Shown here one piece after another: positions 51,018 through 58,544 of a DNA stretch of 64,000 nt. The notes beneath the pieces are model-generated. The model was not told where the DNA came from. It saw nothing but the letters and a program-made list of their open reading frames with translations, and did no database searches. Made by a program: the position numbers and the translations under genes. The stretch is from NCBI RefSeq assembly GCF_900112845.1, contig NZ_FONG01000001.1, positions 1 through 64,000 of the forward strand, given 5' to 3'. The DNA comes from Actinacidiphila alni (GTDB lineage Bacteria > Actinomycetota > Actinomycetes > Streptomycetales > Streptomycetaceae). The first letter of the stretch is position 1, and the number at the start of each line of letters is the position of its first letter.

Positions 51018-51364
51018 GGTCGTCGCCTCTTGTTCTCGGCCCGGTCGGTGGTCGGTGATGGTCGGGTTGCCGGTGGTCGGTGTTCGGTGGTCGGTCGTCG
51101 GTGGTGATCGTGGTCCGTGGCGGTCGGTGATCGCGTGGGCCCGGGGGCCGCAGTCCCGGAAGTCTCGGACACCGGTGTTGCGGGTGCGATGCCGCGACGT
51201 TTCGGAGCGGGCCCTTTCGGAGGAATCTACAAGACCCACCCCCTGGCCAGCCAACCGCTTCATGGTTTCGGTGACTGCACCCGGACGGCCCTGCGGCCGT
51301 GTACTGGGCGCACGCCGCGTGTACAGGACATGAACAGCCCGCTCGAATTCGAGAAGAGAACCCC
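51018..51364. promoter_or_regulatory. Divergent region between pucR-like and xanthine dehydrogenase genes
   Basis: 347 bp. The left part (51041-51120) is simple-sequence DNA built from GGTCGGTG and GGTGGTCGG variants. The right part is mixed sequence in which promoters should lie, but I could not pick a convincing -35/-10 pair or operator. Confidence 0.4.
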
Positions 51365-52270
51365 ATGGAATTCCTGCGCCCCGCCAGCTGGGAGGAGGCG
51401 CTCGCCGCGAAGGCCGAGCATCCCTCAGCTGTGCCCATCGCGGGTGGCACGGACGTGATGGTCGAGATCAATTTCGACCACCGCAGGCCCGAGCACCTGC
51501 TCGACCTGAACCGGATCGCCGAGCTCCAGGAGTGGGAGGTGGCCGGCGACACCGTACGGCTCGGCGCCTCCGTCCCGTACACGAAGATCATGGAGCACCT
51601 GCGGGCGGAGCTGCCGGGACTCGCCCTCGCCAGCCACACCGTCGCCTCCCCGCAGATCCGCAACCGCGGCGGGGTCGGCGGCAACCTCGGCACCGCCTCC
51701 CCGGCCGGTGACGCCCACCCGGCGCTGCTCGCGGGCGGCGGCGAGGTCGAGGCGGTGTCCGTGCGCGGCACCCGGCTGATCCCGATCGACGACTTCTACA
51801 AGGGCGTCAAGCGCAACGCCCTGGAACCGGACGAGCTGATCCGCGCGGTCCACCTGAAGAAGGCCACGGGACCGCAGCAGTTCTCCAAGGTCGGCACCCG
51901 CAACGCGATGGTGATCGCGGTGTGCGCCTTCGGCCTGGCGCTGCACCCCGACGCCCGTACGGTCAGGACCGGCATCGGTTCGGCCGCGCCCACCCCGATC
52001 CGGGCCACGACCGCCGAGGAGTTCCTGGCCGCCGCGCTGGACGAGGCGGGCCTGTGGGAGAGCCGCGGCGTACTGCCGCCCGCGGTGGCCCGGCAGTTCG
52101 CCGACCTGGTCTCCGGCGCCGCCAACCCCATCGACGACGTCCGCGGCACCGCGTCCTACCGGCGGCACGCGCTGGGCGTCATGGCCCGCCGCACGCTCGG
52201 CTGGACCTGGGAGCAGTACCGCGGCACCGAGCAGGACGAGCTGGACGACAGGAGCAAGCCATGCGCGTGA
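51365..52270 (+). CDS. Xanthine dehydrogenase FAD-binding subunit
   Basis: This 301-residue subunit is the electron-transfer flavoprotein of a three-part molybdenum hydroxylase. FAD-binding motifs are visible: AVPIAGGTDVMVEINFDHRRP and NRGGVGGNLGTASPAGD. The C-terminal CO-dehydrogenase-flavoprotein-like domain holds QQFSKVGTRNAMVIAVCAF. It begins at ATG 51365 with a weak AGAAGAGA site. Its last 10 bp overlap the start of the iron-sulfur subunit, so the three subunits are coupled. Transfers electrons from hypoxanthine/xanthine oxidation to NAD+. Confidence 0.9.
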   Translation: MEFLRPASWEEALAAKAEHPSAVPIAGGTDVMVEINFDHRRPEHLLDLNRIAELQEWEVAGDTVRLGASVPYTKIMEHLRAELPGLALASHTVASPQIRNRGGVGGNLGTASPAGDAHPALLAGGGEVEAVSVRGTRLIPIDDFYKGVKRNALEPDELIRAVHLKKATGPQQFSKVGTRNAMVIAVCAFGLALHPDARTVRTGIGSAAPTPIRATTAEEFLAAALDEAGLWESRGVLPPAVARQFADLVSGAANPIDDVRGTASYRRHALGVMARRTLGWTWEQYRGTEQDELDDRSKPCA

Positions 52271-52737
52271 CCTTCACCGTCAACGGCGCCCCGCAGGAGG
52301 CCGACGACGTATGGGAGGGCGAGAGCCTGCTGTACGTGCTGCGCGAGCGGATGGGCCTGCCCGGCTCCAAGAACGCCTGCGAACAGGGCGAATGCGGTTC
52401 CTGTACGGTCCGCCTCGACGGCGTGCCGGTCTGTTCGTGCCTGGTGGCCGCGGGACAGGTGCAGGGCCGCGAGGTCGTCACCGTCGAGGGCCTGGCCGGC
52501 GAGGGCGGTGAACTGTCCACCGTCCAGCAGGCGTTCGTGGACGCCGGCGCCGTCCAGTGCGGCTTCTGCACCCCCGGACTGCTGGTCGCCGCCGACGAAC
52601 TGCTGGAGCGCAACCCCGAGCCGTCCGACGGCGACATCCGCGAGGCCCTGTCGGGCAACCTGTGCCGCTGCACCGGCTACGAGAAGATCCTCGACGCGGT
52701 CCGGCTGGCCGCCGCCCGTACCGAAGAGGCGGTGTGA
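52261..52737 (+). CDS. Xanthine dehydrogenase (2Fe-2S) subunit
   Basis: This is a 158-residue subunit with two [2Fe-2S] clusters. The plant-ferredoxin-type cluster is CEQGECGSCTVRLDGVPVCSC near residues 39-59. The second is in the helical domain as CGFCTPG and NLCRCTGYEKI. It relays electrons between the molybdopterin subunit and FAD. It overlaps the FAD subunit by 10 bp and is followed 2 bp later by the catalytic subunit. Confidence 0.93.
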   Translation: MRVTFTVNGAPQEADDVWEGESLLYVLRERMGLPGSKNACEQGECGSCTVRLDGVPVCSCLVAAGQVQGREVVTVEGLAGEGGELSTVQQAFVDAGAVQCGFCTPGLLVAADELLERNPEPSDGDIREALSGNLCRCTGYEKILDAVRLAAARTEEAV

Positions 52738-52739
52738 CC

Positions 52740-55154
52740 ATGGCCGACACCACGTCACCGCGGGCGAGTTCGTCCGTCACCCGGACCCCCACCAGCCTCA
52801 CCCAGGGCAGTACGACCAAGGGCGGCATCGGCGAGTCCACGCTGCGCCCCGACGGCATCCTGAAGGTCACCGGCGAATTCGCGTACTCCTCGGACCTGTG
52901 GCACGAGGACATGCTCTGGGGCTACACGCTGCGCAGCACCGTCGCGCACGCCGAGATCCGCTCCATCGACACCTCCGAGGCGCTGGCCACCTCCGGCGTC
53001 TACGCGGTGCTCACCTACGACGACCTGCCCACCGAGGTGAAGAACTACGGCCTGGAGATCCAGGACACCCCGGTCCTCGCGCACGGCAAGGTCCGCCACC
53101 ACGGCGAGCCGGTCGCGCTGGTCGCCGCCGACCACCCCGAGACCGCGCGGCGCGCCGCCGCCAAGATCCGGATCGAGTACGCCGACCTGCCCGTCGTCAC
53201 CGACGAGGCGTCCGCGACCGCCCCGGACGCGATCCTGGTGCACGAGGGCCGCGACGACCACCACAGCGGCCATGTCCCGCACCCCAACATCGTGCACCGC
53301 CAGCCCATCGTGCGCGGCGACGCGGACGCGGCGGCGGCCCGCGCCGACGTGGTCGTACGCGGCGAGTACGTCTTCGGCATGCAGGACCAGGCGTTCCTCG
53401 GCCCCGAGTCGGGCCTCGCGGTGCCCGGCGAGGACGGCGGCGTCGACCTGTACGTGGCGACCCAGTGGCTCCATTCCGACCTGCGGCAGATCGCGCCGGT
53501 GCTCGGCCTGCCGGAGAAGAAGGTCCGGATGACGCTCTCCGGCGTCGGCGGCGCCTTCGGCGGCCGCGAGGACCTGTCGATGCAGATCCACGCCTGTCTG
53601 CTGGCGCTGCGCACCGGCAAGCCGGTGAAGATCGTCTACAACCGCTTCGAGTCCTTCTTCGGCCACGTCCACCGGCACCCGGCCAAGCTCTGGTACGAGC
53701 ACGGCGCCACCCGCGACGGCAAGCTGACCCACGTCAAGTGCCGCATCGTGCTGGACGGCGGCGCGTACGCCTCCGCCTCCCCGGCCGTGGTCGGCAACGC
53801 CGCCTCGCTGTCGATCGGCCCGTACGTCGTCGAGGACGTCGCGATCGAGGCGCTGGCGCTCTACACCAACAACCCGCCCTGCGGCGCGATGCGCGGCTTC
53901 GGCGCGGTCCAGGCGTGCTTCGCCTACGAGGCGCAGATGGACAAGGTCGCGGCCGAACTCGGCCTGGACCCGGTGGAGTTCCGGCAGCGCAACGCGATGG
54001 AGCAGGGCACGGTCATGCCGACCGGGCAGCCGGTCGACTCGCCCGCCCCGGTCGCCGAACTGCTGCGCCGGGTCAAGTCCCGTCCGCTGCCGCCCGAACG
54101 GCAGTGGGAGGTGGCCGGCGGCGCCGCCGACGTACGGGCGCTGCCCGGCGGCCTGTCCAACACCACGCACGGCGAAGGCGTCGTCCGGGGCGTCGGCTAC
54201 GCGGTCGGCATCAAGAACGTCGGCTTCTCCGAGGGCTTCGACGACTACTCCACCGCCCGGGTGCGGATGGAGGTCATCAACGGCGAAGCGGTGGCCACCG
54301 TGCACACCGCGATGGCCGAGGTCGGCCAGGGCGGCGTCACCGTGCACGCGCAGATCGCGCGCACCGAACTCGGCGTCACCCAGGTCACCATCCACCCCGC
54401 CGACACCCAGGTCGGCTCGGCCGGATCCACCTCCGCCTCCCGGCAGACGTACATGACCGGCGGCGCCGTACGGAACACCTGCGAGGCCGTGCGCGAGAAG
54501 GTGCTGGAGATCGGCCGCCGCAAATTCGGCACCTACCACCCCGCGTGGGCCACCGCAGAACTGCTGCTGGAGGGCGGCAAGGTCGTCACCGACGGCGGCG
54601 AGGCGCTGGCCGGCATCGCGGAGGTGCTGGAGGACGAGGCGGTCGACCTGGAGCTGGAGTTCCGGCACCGGCCGACGCAGGCGTTCGACCTGCGGACCGG
54701 ACAGGGCAACGGCCATGTCCAGTACAGCTTCGCCGCGCACCGCGCGGTCGTCGAGGTCGACACCGAACTCGGCCTGGTCAAGGTGGTCGAACTCGCCTGT
54801 GCCCAGGACGTCGGCAAGGCGCTCAACCCGTTGTCGGTGGTCGGCCAGATCCAGGGCGGCACCACCCAGGGCCTGGGCGTGGCCGTCATGGAGGAGATCG
54901 TCGTCGACCCGGTGACGGCGAAGGTGCGCAACCCCTCCTTCACCGACTACCTCATCCCCACCATCCTCGACACGCCGACCATCCCGGTCGACGTGCTCGA
55001 ACTCGCCGACGAGCACGCGCCGTACGGGCTGCGCGGCATCGGCGAGGCGCCCACCTTGTCGTCGACCCCCGCCGTGCTCGCGGCGATCAGGAACGCGACG
55101 GGGCTGGAGCTGAACAAGACGCCGATCCGGCCGGAGCATCTGACCGGATCGTAG
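52740..55154 (+). CDS. Xanthine dehydrogenase molybdopterin-binding catalytic subunit
   Basis: This 804-residue subunit of the xanthine oxidase family hydroxylates hypoxanthine and xanthine to urate. The domains are the small hammerhead (about 30-160) and the large molybdopterin-binding region. Motifs are GVGGAFGGRED, NPPCGAMRGFGAVQACF, GQGGVTVHAQIARTELG and the active-site glutamate loop GLRGIGEAPTLS. ATG 52740 is chosen right after the iron-sulfur gene. A strong hairpin (55159-55180) follows the stop. Substrate could be another purine; the PucR, permease and XdhC context supports xanthine. Confidence 0.92.
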   Translation: MADTTSPRASSSVTRTPTSLTQGSTTKGGIGESTLRPDGILKVTGEFAYSSDLWHEDMLWGYTLRSTVAHAEIRSIDTSEALATSGVYAVLTYDDLPTEVKNYGLEIQDTPVLAHGKVRHHGEPVALVAADHPETARRAAAKIRIEYADLPVVTDEASATAPDAILVHEGRDDHHSGHVPHPNIVHRQPIVRGDADAAAARADVVVRGEYVFGMQDQAFLGPESGLAVPGEDGGVDLYVATQWLHSDLRQIAPVLGLPEKKVRMTLSGVGGAFGGREDLSMQIHACLLALRTGKPVKIVYNRFESFFGHVHRHPAKLWYEHGATRDGKLTHVKCRIVLDGGAYASASPAVVGNAASLSIGPYVVEDVAIEALALYTNNPPCGAMRGFGAVQACFAYEAQMDKVAAELGLDPVEFRQRNAMEQGTVMPTGQPVDSPAPVAELLRRVKSRPLPPERQWEVAGGAADVRALPGGLSNTTHGEGVVRGVGYAVGIKNVGFSEGFDDYSTARVRMEVINGEAVATVHTAMAEVGQGGVTVHAQIARTELGVTQVTIHPADTQVGSAGSTSASRQTYMTGGAVRNTCEAVREKVLEIGRRKFGTYHPAWATAELLLEGGKVVTDGGEALAGIAEVLEDEAVDLELEFRHRPTQAFDLRTGQGNGHVQYSFAAHRAVVEVDTELGLVKVVELACAQDVGKALNPLSVVGQIQGGTTQGLGVAVMEEIVVDPVTAKVRNPSFTDYLIPTILDTPTIPVDVLELADEHAPYGLRGIGEAPTLSSTPAVLAAIRNATGLELNKTPIRPEHLTGS

Positions 55155-55158
55155 GGGA

Positions 55159-55180
55159 GCGGGGGGCTCCCGCCCCCCGC
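55159..55180. terminator. Hairpin after xanthine dehydrogenase genes
   Basis: GCGGGGGGC-tccc-GCCCCCCGC, a 9-bp perfect stem with a 4-nt loop, 5 bp after the catalytic-subunit stop. It suggests that the permease gene has separate or attenuated expression. Confidence 0.65.
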
Positions 55181-55288
55181 CTCCACCCCTGATCGTCTCG
55201 GGCCGTCCCCCGGGTCGTGCAGGCCATGCGGATCCCAAATCCCGTACACCGCGTACGGGTGCCCCTGTGAACCTTGGGAGTTGGCACC

Positions 55289-56755
55289 ATGACCCAGACG
55301 CCAGTAGAGCCGCGGACGGCGGCGGAGGACGCGGGCGAAGGCTCGCGACAGCCCGCCGGGAGATCCTGGCTCGACCGGTACTTCCACATCTCCGCCCGAG
55401 GCTCGTCGGTCCCCCGCGAAGTGCGCGGCGGCATCACGACCTTCATGGCGATGTGCTACATCCTGCTGCTCAACCCGCTGCTGCTGTCCGGACCCGACGC
55501 GTCCGGGCACAAGCTCAGCCATGCCGCGCTGATCACCGCGACCGCGCTGGCCGCGGCCGTCTCCACGCTGCTGATGGGCTTCGTCGGCAAGGTGCCGCTG
55601 GCGCTCGCGGCGGGACTCAGCGTCGCCGGGGTGATCTCCACCCAGGTGGCGCCGAACATGACCTGGCCGCAGGCCATGGGGATGTGCGTGATCTACGGCG
55701 GCGTCATCGTGCTGCTGGTGGTCACCGGGCTCCGCGAGATCGTCATGAACGCGATACCGCTGCCGCTCAAGCACGGCATCACCATCGGCATCGGCATGTT
55801 CATCGCGATGATCGGCCTGGTCAACGCCGGCTTCGTGGGCAAGGGCGACCCGCACGGTACGGCCCCGGTCGCGCTCGGCGCCGGCGGCCAGCTGCACGGC
55901 TGGCCGGTGCTGCTGTTCTGCGTCACGCTGCTGCTGATCTTCATGCTCCAGGCCCGCAACATCCCCGGCGCGATCCTGATCGGCATCGTCGTCGGCACGG
56001 TGCTCGCGGTGGTCGTCAACGCGGCCGGGAACCTCACGCCCGCGGACTGGGGCGGCAGCGCGCCCAAGCTGGAGGGCAGCGCCGTCTCGATGCCGGACTT
56101 CGGCCTGTTCGGACACGTCGAATTCGGCGGCTGGGGCTCGATCGGCGGCATGACCGTCGGCGTGATCGTCTTCACCCTGGTGCTGGCCGGCTTCTTCGAC
56201 GCGATGGCCACCATCATCGGCGTCGGCACCGAGGCCGGGCTCGCCGACGACAAGGGCCGCATGCCGGGCCTGTCGAAGGCGCTGTTCATCGACGGCGCCG
56301 GCGGCGCGATCGGCGGTGTGGCCGGCGCGTCCGGGCAGACCGTCTTCATCGAGTCCGCGACCGGTGTCGGCGAGGGCGCGCGGACCGGCCTGTCCTCGGT
56401 GGTCACCGGCATCCTCTTCGCGCTCGGCCTGTTCTTCACCCCGCTGGCGCAGATCGTGCCGAGCCAGGTCGCCGCCGCCGCGCTGGTGGTGATCGGCGCG
56501 ATGATGATGAGCAACGCCCGGCACGTGGACTGGTCCGACCGGGCCGTGGCCGTACCGGTCTTCATGACCGTCGCCCTGATGCCGTTCACGTACTCCATCA
56601 CCGCGGGCGTCGGCGCCGGCGTCGTGTCGTACACCGCCATCAAGGCCGCGCAGGGCAAGTGGCGCGAGGCGGGCGTGTTCATGTGGATCCTCACCGCCGT
56701 CTTCGTCGTCTACTTCGCCCTGCATCCGATCGAGGGCTGGCTCGGCGTCAAGTGA
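55289..56755 (+). CDS. NCS2-family purine permease (AzgA/GhxP type)
   Basis: This is a 488-residue inner-membrane proton symporter for guanine, hypoxanthine or adenine with about 12 to 14 helices. Family marks are the N-terminal YFHISARGSSVPREVRGGITTFMAMCYIL, then GLREIVMNAIPLPLKHGITIGIGMFI, FDAMATIIGVGTEAGL and SATGVGEGARTGLSSVVTG. GGGAG precedes ATG 55289. It supplies purines to the xanthine dehydrogenase encoded upstream. Purine preference is inferred by similarity to the AzgA-like subfamily. Confidence 0.92.
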   Translation: MTQTPVEPRTAAEDAGEGSRQPAGRSWLDRYFHISARGSSVPREVRGGITTFMAMCYILLLNPLLLSGPDASGHKLSHAALITATALAAAVSTLLMGFVGKVPLALAAGLSVAGVISTQVAPNMTWPQAMGMCVIYGGVIVLLVVTGLREIVMNAIPLPLKHGITIGIGMFIAMIGLVNAGFVGKGDPHGTAPVALGAGGQLHGWPVLLFCVTLLLIFMLQARNIPGAILIGIVVGTVLAVVVNAAGNLTPADWGGSAPKLEGSAVSMPDFGLFGHVEFGGWGSIGGMTVGVIVFTLVLAGFFDAMATIIGVGTEAGLADDKGRMPGLSKALFIDGAGGAIGGVAGASGQTVFIESATGVGEGARTGLSSVVTGILFALGLFFTPLAQIVPSQVAAAALVVIGAMMMSNARHVDWSDRAVAVPVFMTVALMPFTYSITAGVGAGVVSYTAIKAAQGKWREAGVFMWILTAVFVVYFALHPIEGWLGVK

Positions 56756-56792
56756 CCGCCGTACGGCACGTGTTGTAAGGAGCTGGAACGCC

Positions 56793-58007
56793 ATGCTGGA
56801 CATCGCTGACGAGCTGGACCGCTGGTGCGGCCTCGGGCGTCCGTTCGCCGTCGCGACGGTCGTCGCGACCGGCGGCAGCGCCCCGCGCCAGCCCGGTGCG
56901 GCGCTCGCCGTCGACGAGGACGGCGCCGCCGTCGGCAGCGTGTCCGGCGGGTGCGTGGAGGGCGCGGTCTACGAGCTGTGCCAGGAGGTGCTGGCGGCGG
57001 GCCCGGACGCCGAGCCCGTGCTCCAGCACTTCGGCTACTCCGACGACGACGCCTTCGCCGTCGGCCTGACCTGCGGGGGTGTCATCGACATCTTCGTGCA
57101 GCGGATCGATCCGGCGGCGCGGCCCGAGATCGCCGGCGCCCTGGCGGCCGCGGTCTCCGGCGCGCCGGCCGCGCTGGCCCGGGTGGTGGCGGGCCCCGCG
57201 GACCTGCTGGGCCGGGCCCTGCTGGTGACCGGTGCCGCCGGCTTCCCGGGCGCGGGGGAGGGTACGGAGCCGGGCGCCGTCTCGGGTTCGCTGGGTGACG
57301 CCGAGCGGGACCGTACGGCCGCGGCCGAGGCGTCCGCGCTGCTGTCCGCGGGCCGCACCGGCACGGTGGAGATCGGGGCCGACGGCAGCCGCTGCGGCGA
57401 GCCGCTGACGCTTCTGGTCGAGGCCAGTGTGCCGCCGCCGCGGATGCTGGTGTTCGGCGCCATCGACTTCGCCGCCGCGCTGGTGCGGGCCGGCGCCTTC
57501 CTCGGCTACCGCGTGACGGTCTGCGACGCGCGCCCGGTCTTCGCCACACCGCGGCGCTTCCCCGAGGCCGACGAGGTGGTGGTCGACTGGCCGCACCGCT
57601 ACCTGGACGCGGAGGCGGACGCGGGGCGGCTGGACGGCCGTACGGTGGTCTGCGTCCTCACCCACGACGCCAAGTTCGACATCCCGCTGCTGGAGCGGGC
57701 GCTGCGGCTGCCGCTGGCGTACGTCGGCGCGATGGGCTCGCGCCGCACCCATCTGGACCGGCTGGGGCGGCTGCGCGAGGCCGGTGTCGGCGACCTGGAC
57801 CTGACCCGGCTGCACTCGCCGATCGGCCTCGACCTGGGCGCCCGCACCCCGGAGGAGACGGCGCTGTCCATCGCCGCGGAGATCGTCGCGCACTCCCGCG
57901 GCGGCTCCGGCGCTCCGCTGACCGGCGCCCACACCCCGATCCACCACGCCCCCGGCCGCCACTCGTCGGCCCCCGCGGCACGGCGTCTCGGTCCGCCGGC
58001 GGCCTGA
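56793..58007 (+). CDS. XdhC-family molybdenum cofactor insertion protein
   Basis: This 404-residue chaperone inserts sulfurated molybdenum cofactor into xanthine dehydrogenase. The N-terminal XdhC domain has VVATGGSAPRQPGAALAV and SVSGGCVEGAV, then FGYSDDDAFAVGLTCGG. The C-terminal Rossmann-like half has MLVFGAIDFAAALVRAGAFLGY, VLTHDAKFDIPLLERAL, YVGAMGSRRTH and LDLGARTPEETALSIAAEI. AAGGAG precedes the ATG and it lies 37 bp after the permease gene. A low-complexity tail ends the protein. Confidence 0.92.
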   Translation: MLDIADELDRWCGLGRPFAVATVVATGGSAPRQPGAALAVDEDGAAVGSVSGGCVEGAVYELCQEVLAAGPDAEPVLQHFGYSDDDAFAVGLTCGGVIDIFVQRIDPAARPEIAGALAAAVSGAPAALARVVAGPADLLGRALLVTGAAGFPGAGEGTEPGAVSGSLGDAERDRTAAAEASALLSAGRTGTVEIGADGSRCGEPLTLLVEASVPPPRMLVFGAIDFAAALVRAGAFLGYRVTVCDARPVFATPRRFPEADEVVVDWPHRYLDAEADAGRLDGRTVVCVLTHDAKFDIPLLERALRLPLAYVGAMGSRRTHLDRLGRLREAGVGDLDLTRLHSPIGLDLGARTPEETALSIAAEIVAHSRGGSGAPLTGAHTPIHHAPGRHSSAPAARRLGPPAA

Positions 58008-58037
58008 ACGGGCGGGCGGTACGCCCCGCTCCATTTC

Positions 58038-58064
58038 TGGTCCAGACCAATCTGGTCCAGACCA
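58038..58064. promoter_or_regulatory. Tandem DasR/chitinase-type sites
   Basis: Two copies of TGGTCCAGACCA (58038-58049, 58053-58064), 15 bp apart, end directly at a -35 box. Each fits the DasR dre core (TGGTCTAGACCA) with one change. They also match the 12-bp direct repeats described in Streptomyces chitinase promoters. Confidence 0.75.
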
Positions 58065-58094
58065 TTGACCCGGTTCGGTGCAACCGTGCACTAT
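58065..58094 (+). promoter_or_regulatory. Promoter of the small secreted protein gene
   Basis: -35 TTGACC (58065-58070), 18-bp spacer, -10 CACTAT (58089-58094). The direct repeats abut the -35. The inverted repeat GTGCA-accg-TGCAC covers the spacer and -10. The leader to ATG 58198 is about 95 nt. Confidence 0.6.
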
Positions 58095-58197
58095 CAGCGG
58101 CGACCGGTGAGCCGCCGCGGTCCGCACCCGGCCGCTCACCGGCTGCAAGTCCCTTGACCTGCCAGTGCACTGACGTACCGGAAGGACCAGACAAGCG

Positions 58198-58479
58198 ATG
58201 CGCAATCTGATCAGAGTGGCCTCCACGGTGACCATCGGCGGAGCGCTCCTCCTCGGGGTGACCGGAGTCGCGTCGGCCGCGGACGGACCGGCCAACCTCA
58301 CGGGCAAGGGCTGCCCGTCCAGCTACACCAACAGCGCCTCCTACGGCAGCTACAAGCAGACCCTGACCCGCACCTTCATCGCGGGCAACGGCTTCCGCTA
58401 CGGCGACTACAACGTCACCTTCATCAACCCCGCGACCGGCCCGCAGCCGGCCGGGACGCGGGAGTACCGCTGCTACTGA
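58198..58479 (+). CDS. Small secreted protein of unknown function
   Basis: This is a 93-residue protein with a classical signal peptide (RNLIRVASTVTIGGALLLGV, cleavage near ASAAD). The mature part of about 65 residues is rich in Tyr, Asn, Gly and Ser, with only two cysteines (KGCPSSY and a C-terminal YRCY) that could form one disulfide. GGAAGGA lies upstream. I do not recognise the family. The promoter with two DasR-like boxes suggests control by N-acetylglucosamine/chitin signals. A long perfect hairpin follows the stop. It could bind chitin or cell wall, but this is inferred from regulation only. Confidence 0.75.
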   Translation: MRNLIRVASTVTIGGALLLGVTGVASAADGPANLTGKGCPSSYTNSASYGSYKQTLTRTFIAGNGFRYGDYNVTFINPATGPQPAGTREYRCY

Positions 58480-58504
58480 GCGGCCGACGCGGGCGCTGAA
58501 TGAC

Positions 58505-58542
58505 GGGCGCGGCGGTTCCGGGGCCCCGGAACCGCCGCGCCC
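58505..58542. terminator. 38-bp perfect palindrome, bidirectional terminator
   Basis: 58505-58523 and 58524-58542 are perfect 19-bp complements (core CCGGGGCCCCGG) between the secreted-protein gene and the convergent DUF4132-like gene. It lacks a U-tract, as usual in Streptomyces. Confidence 0.75.
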
Positions 58543-58544
58543 TC

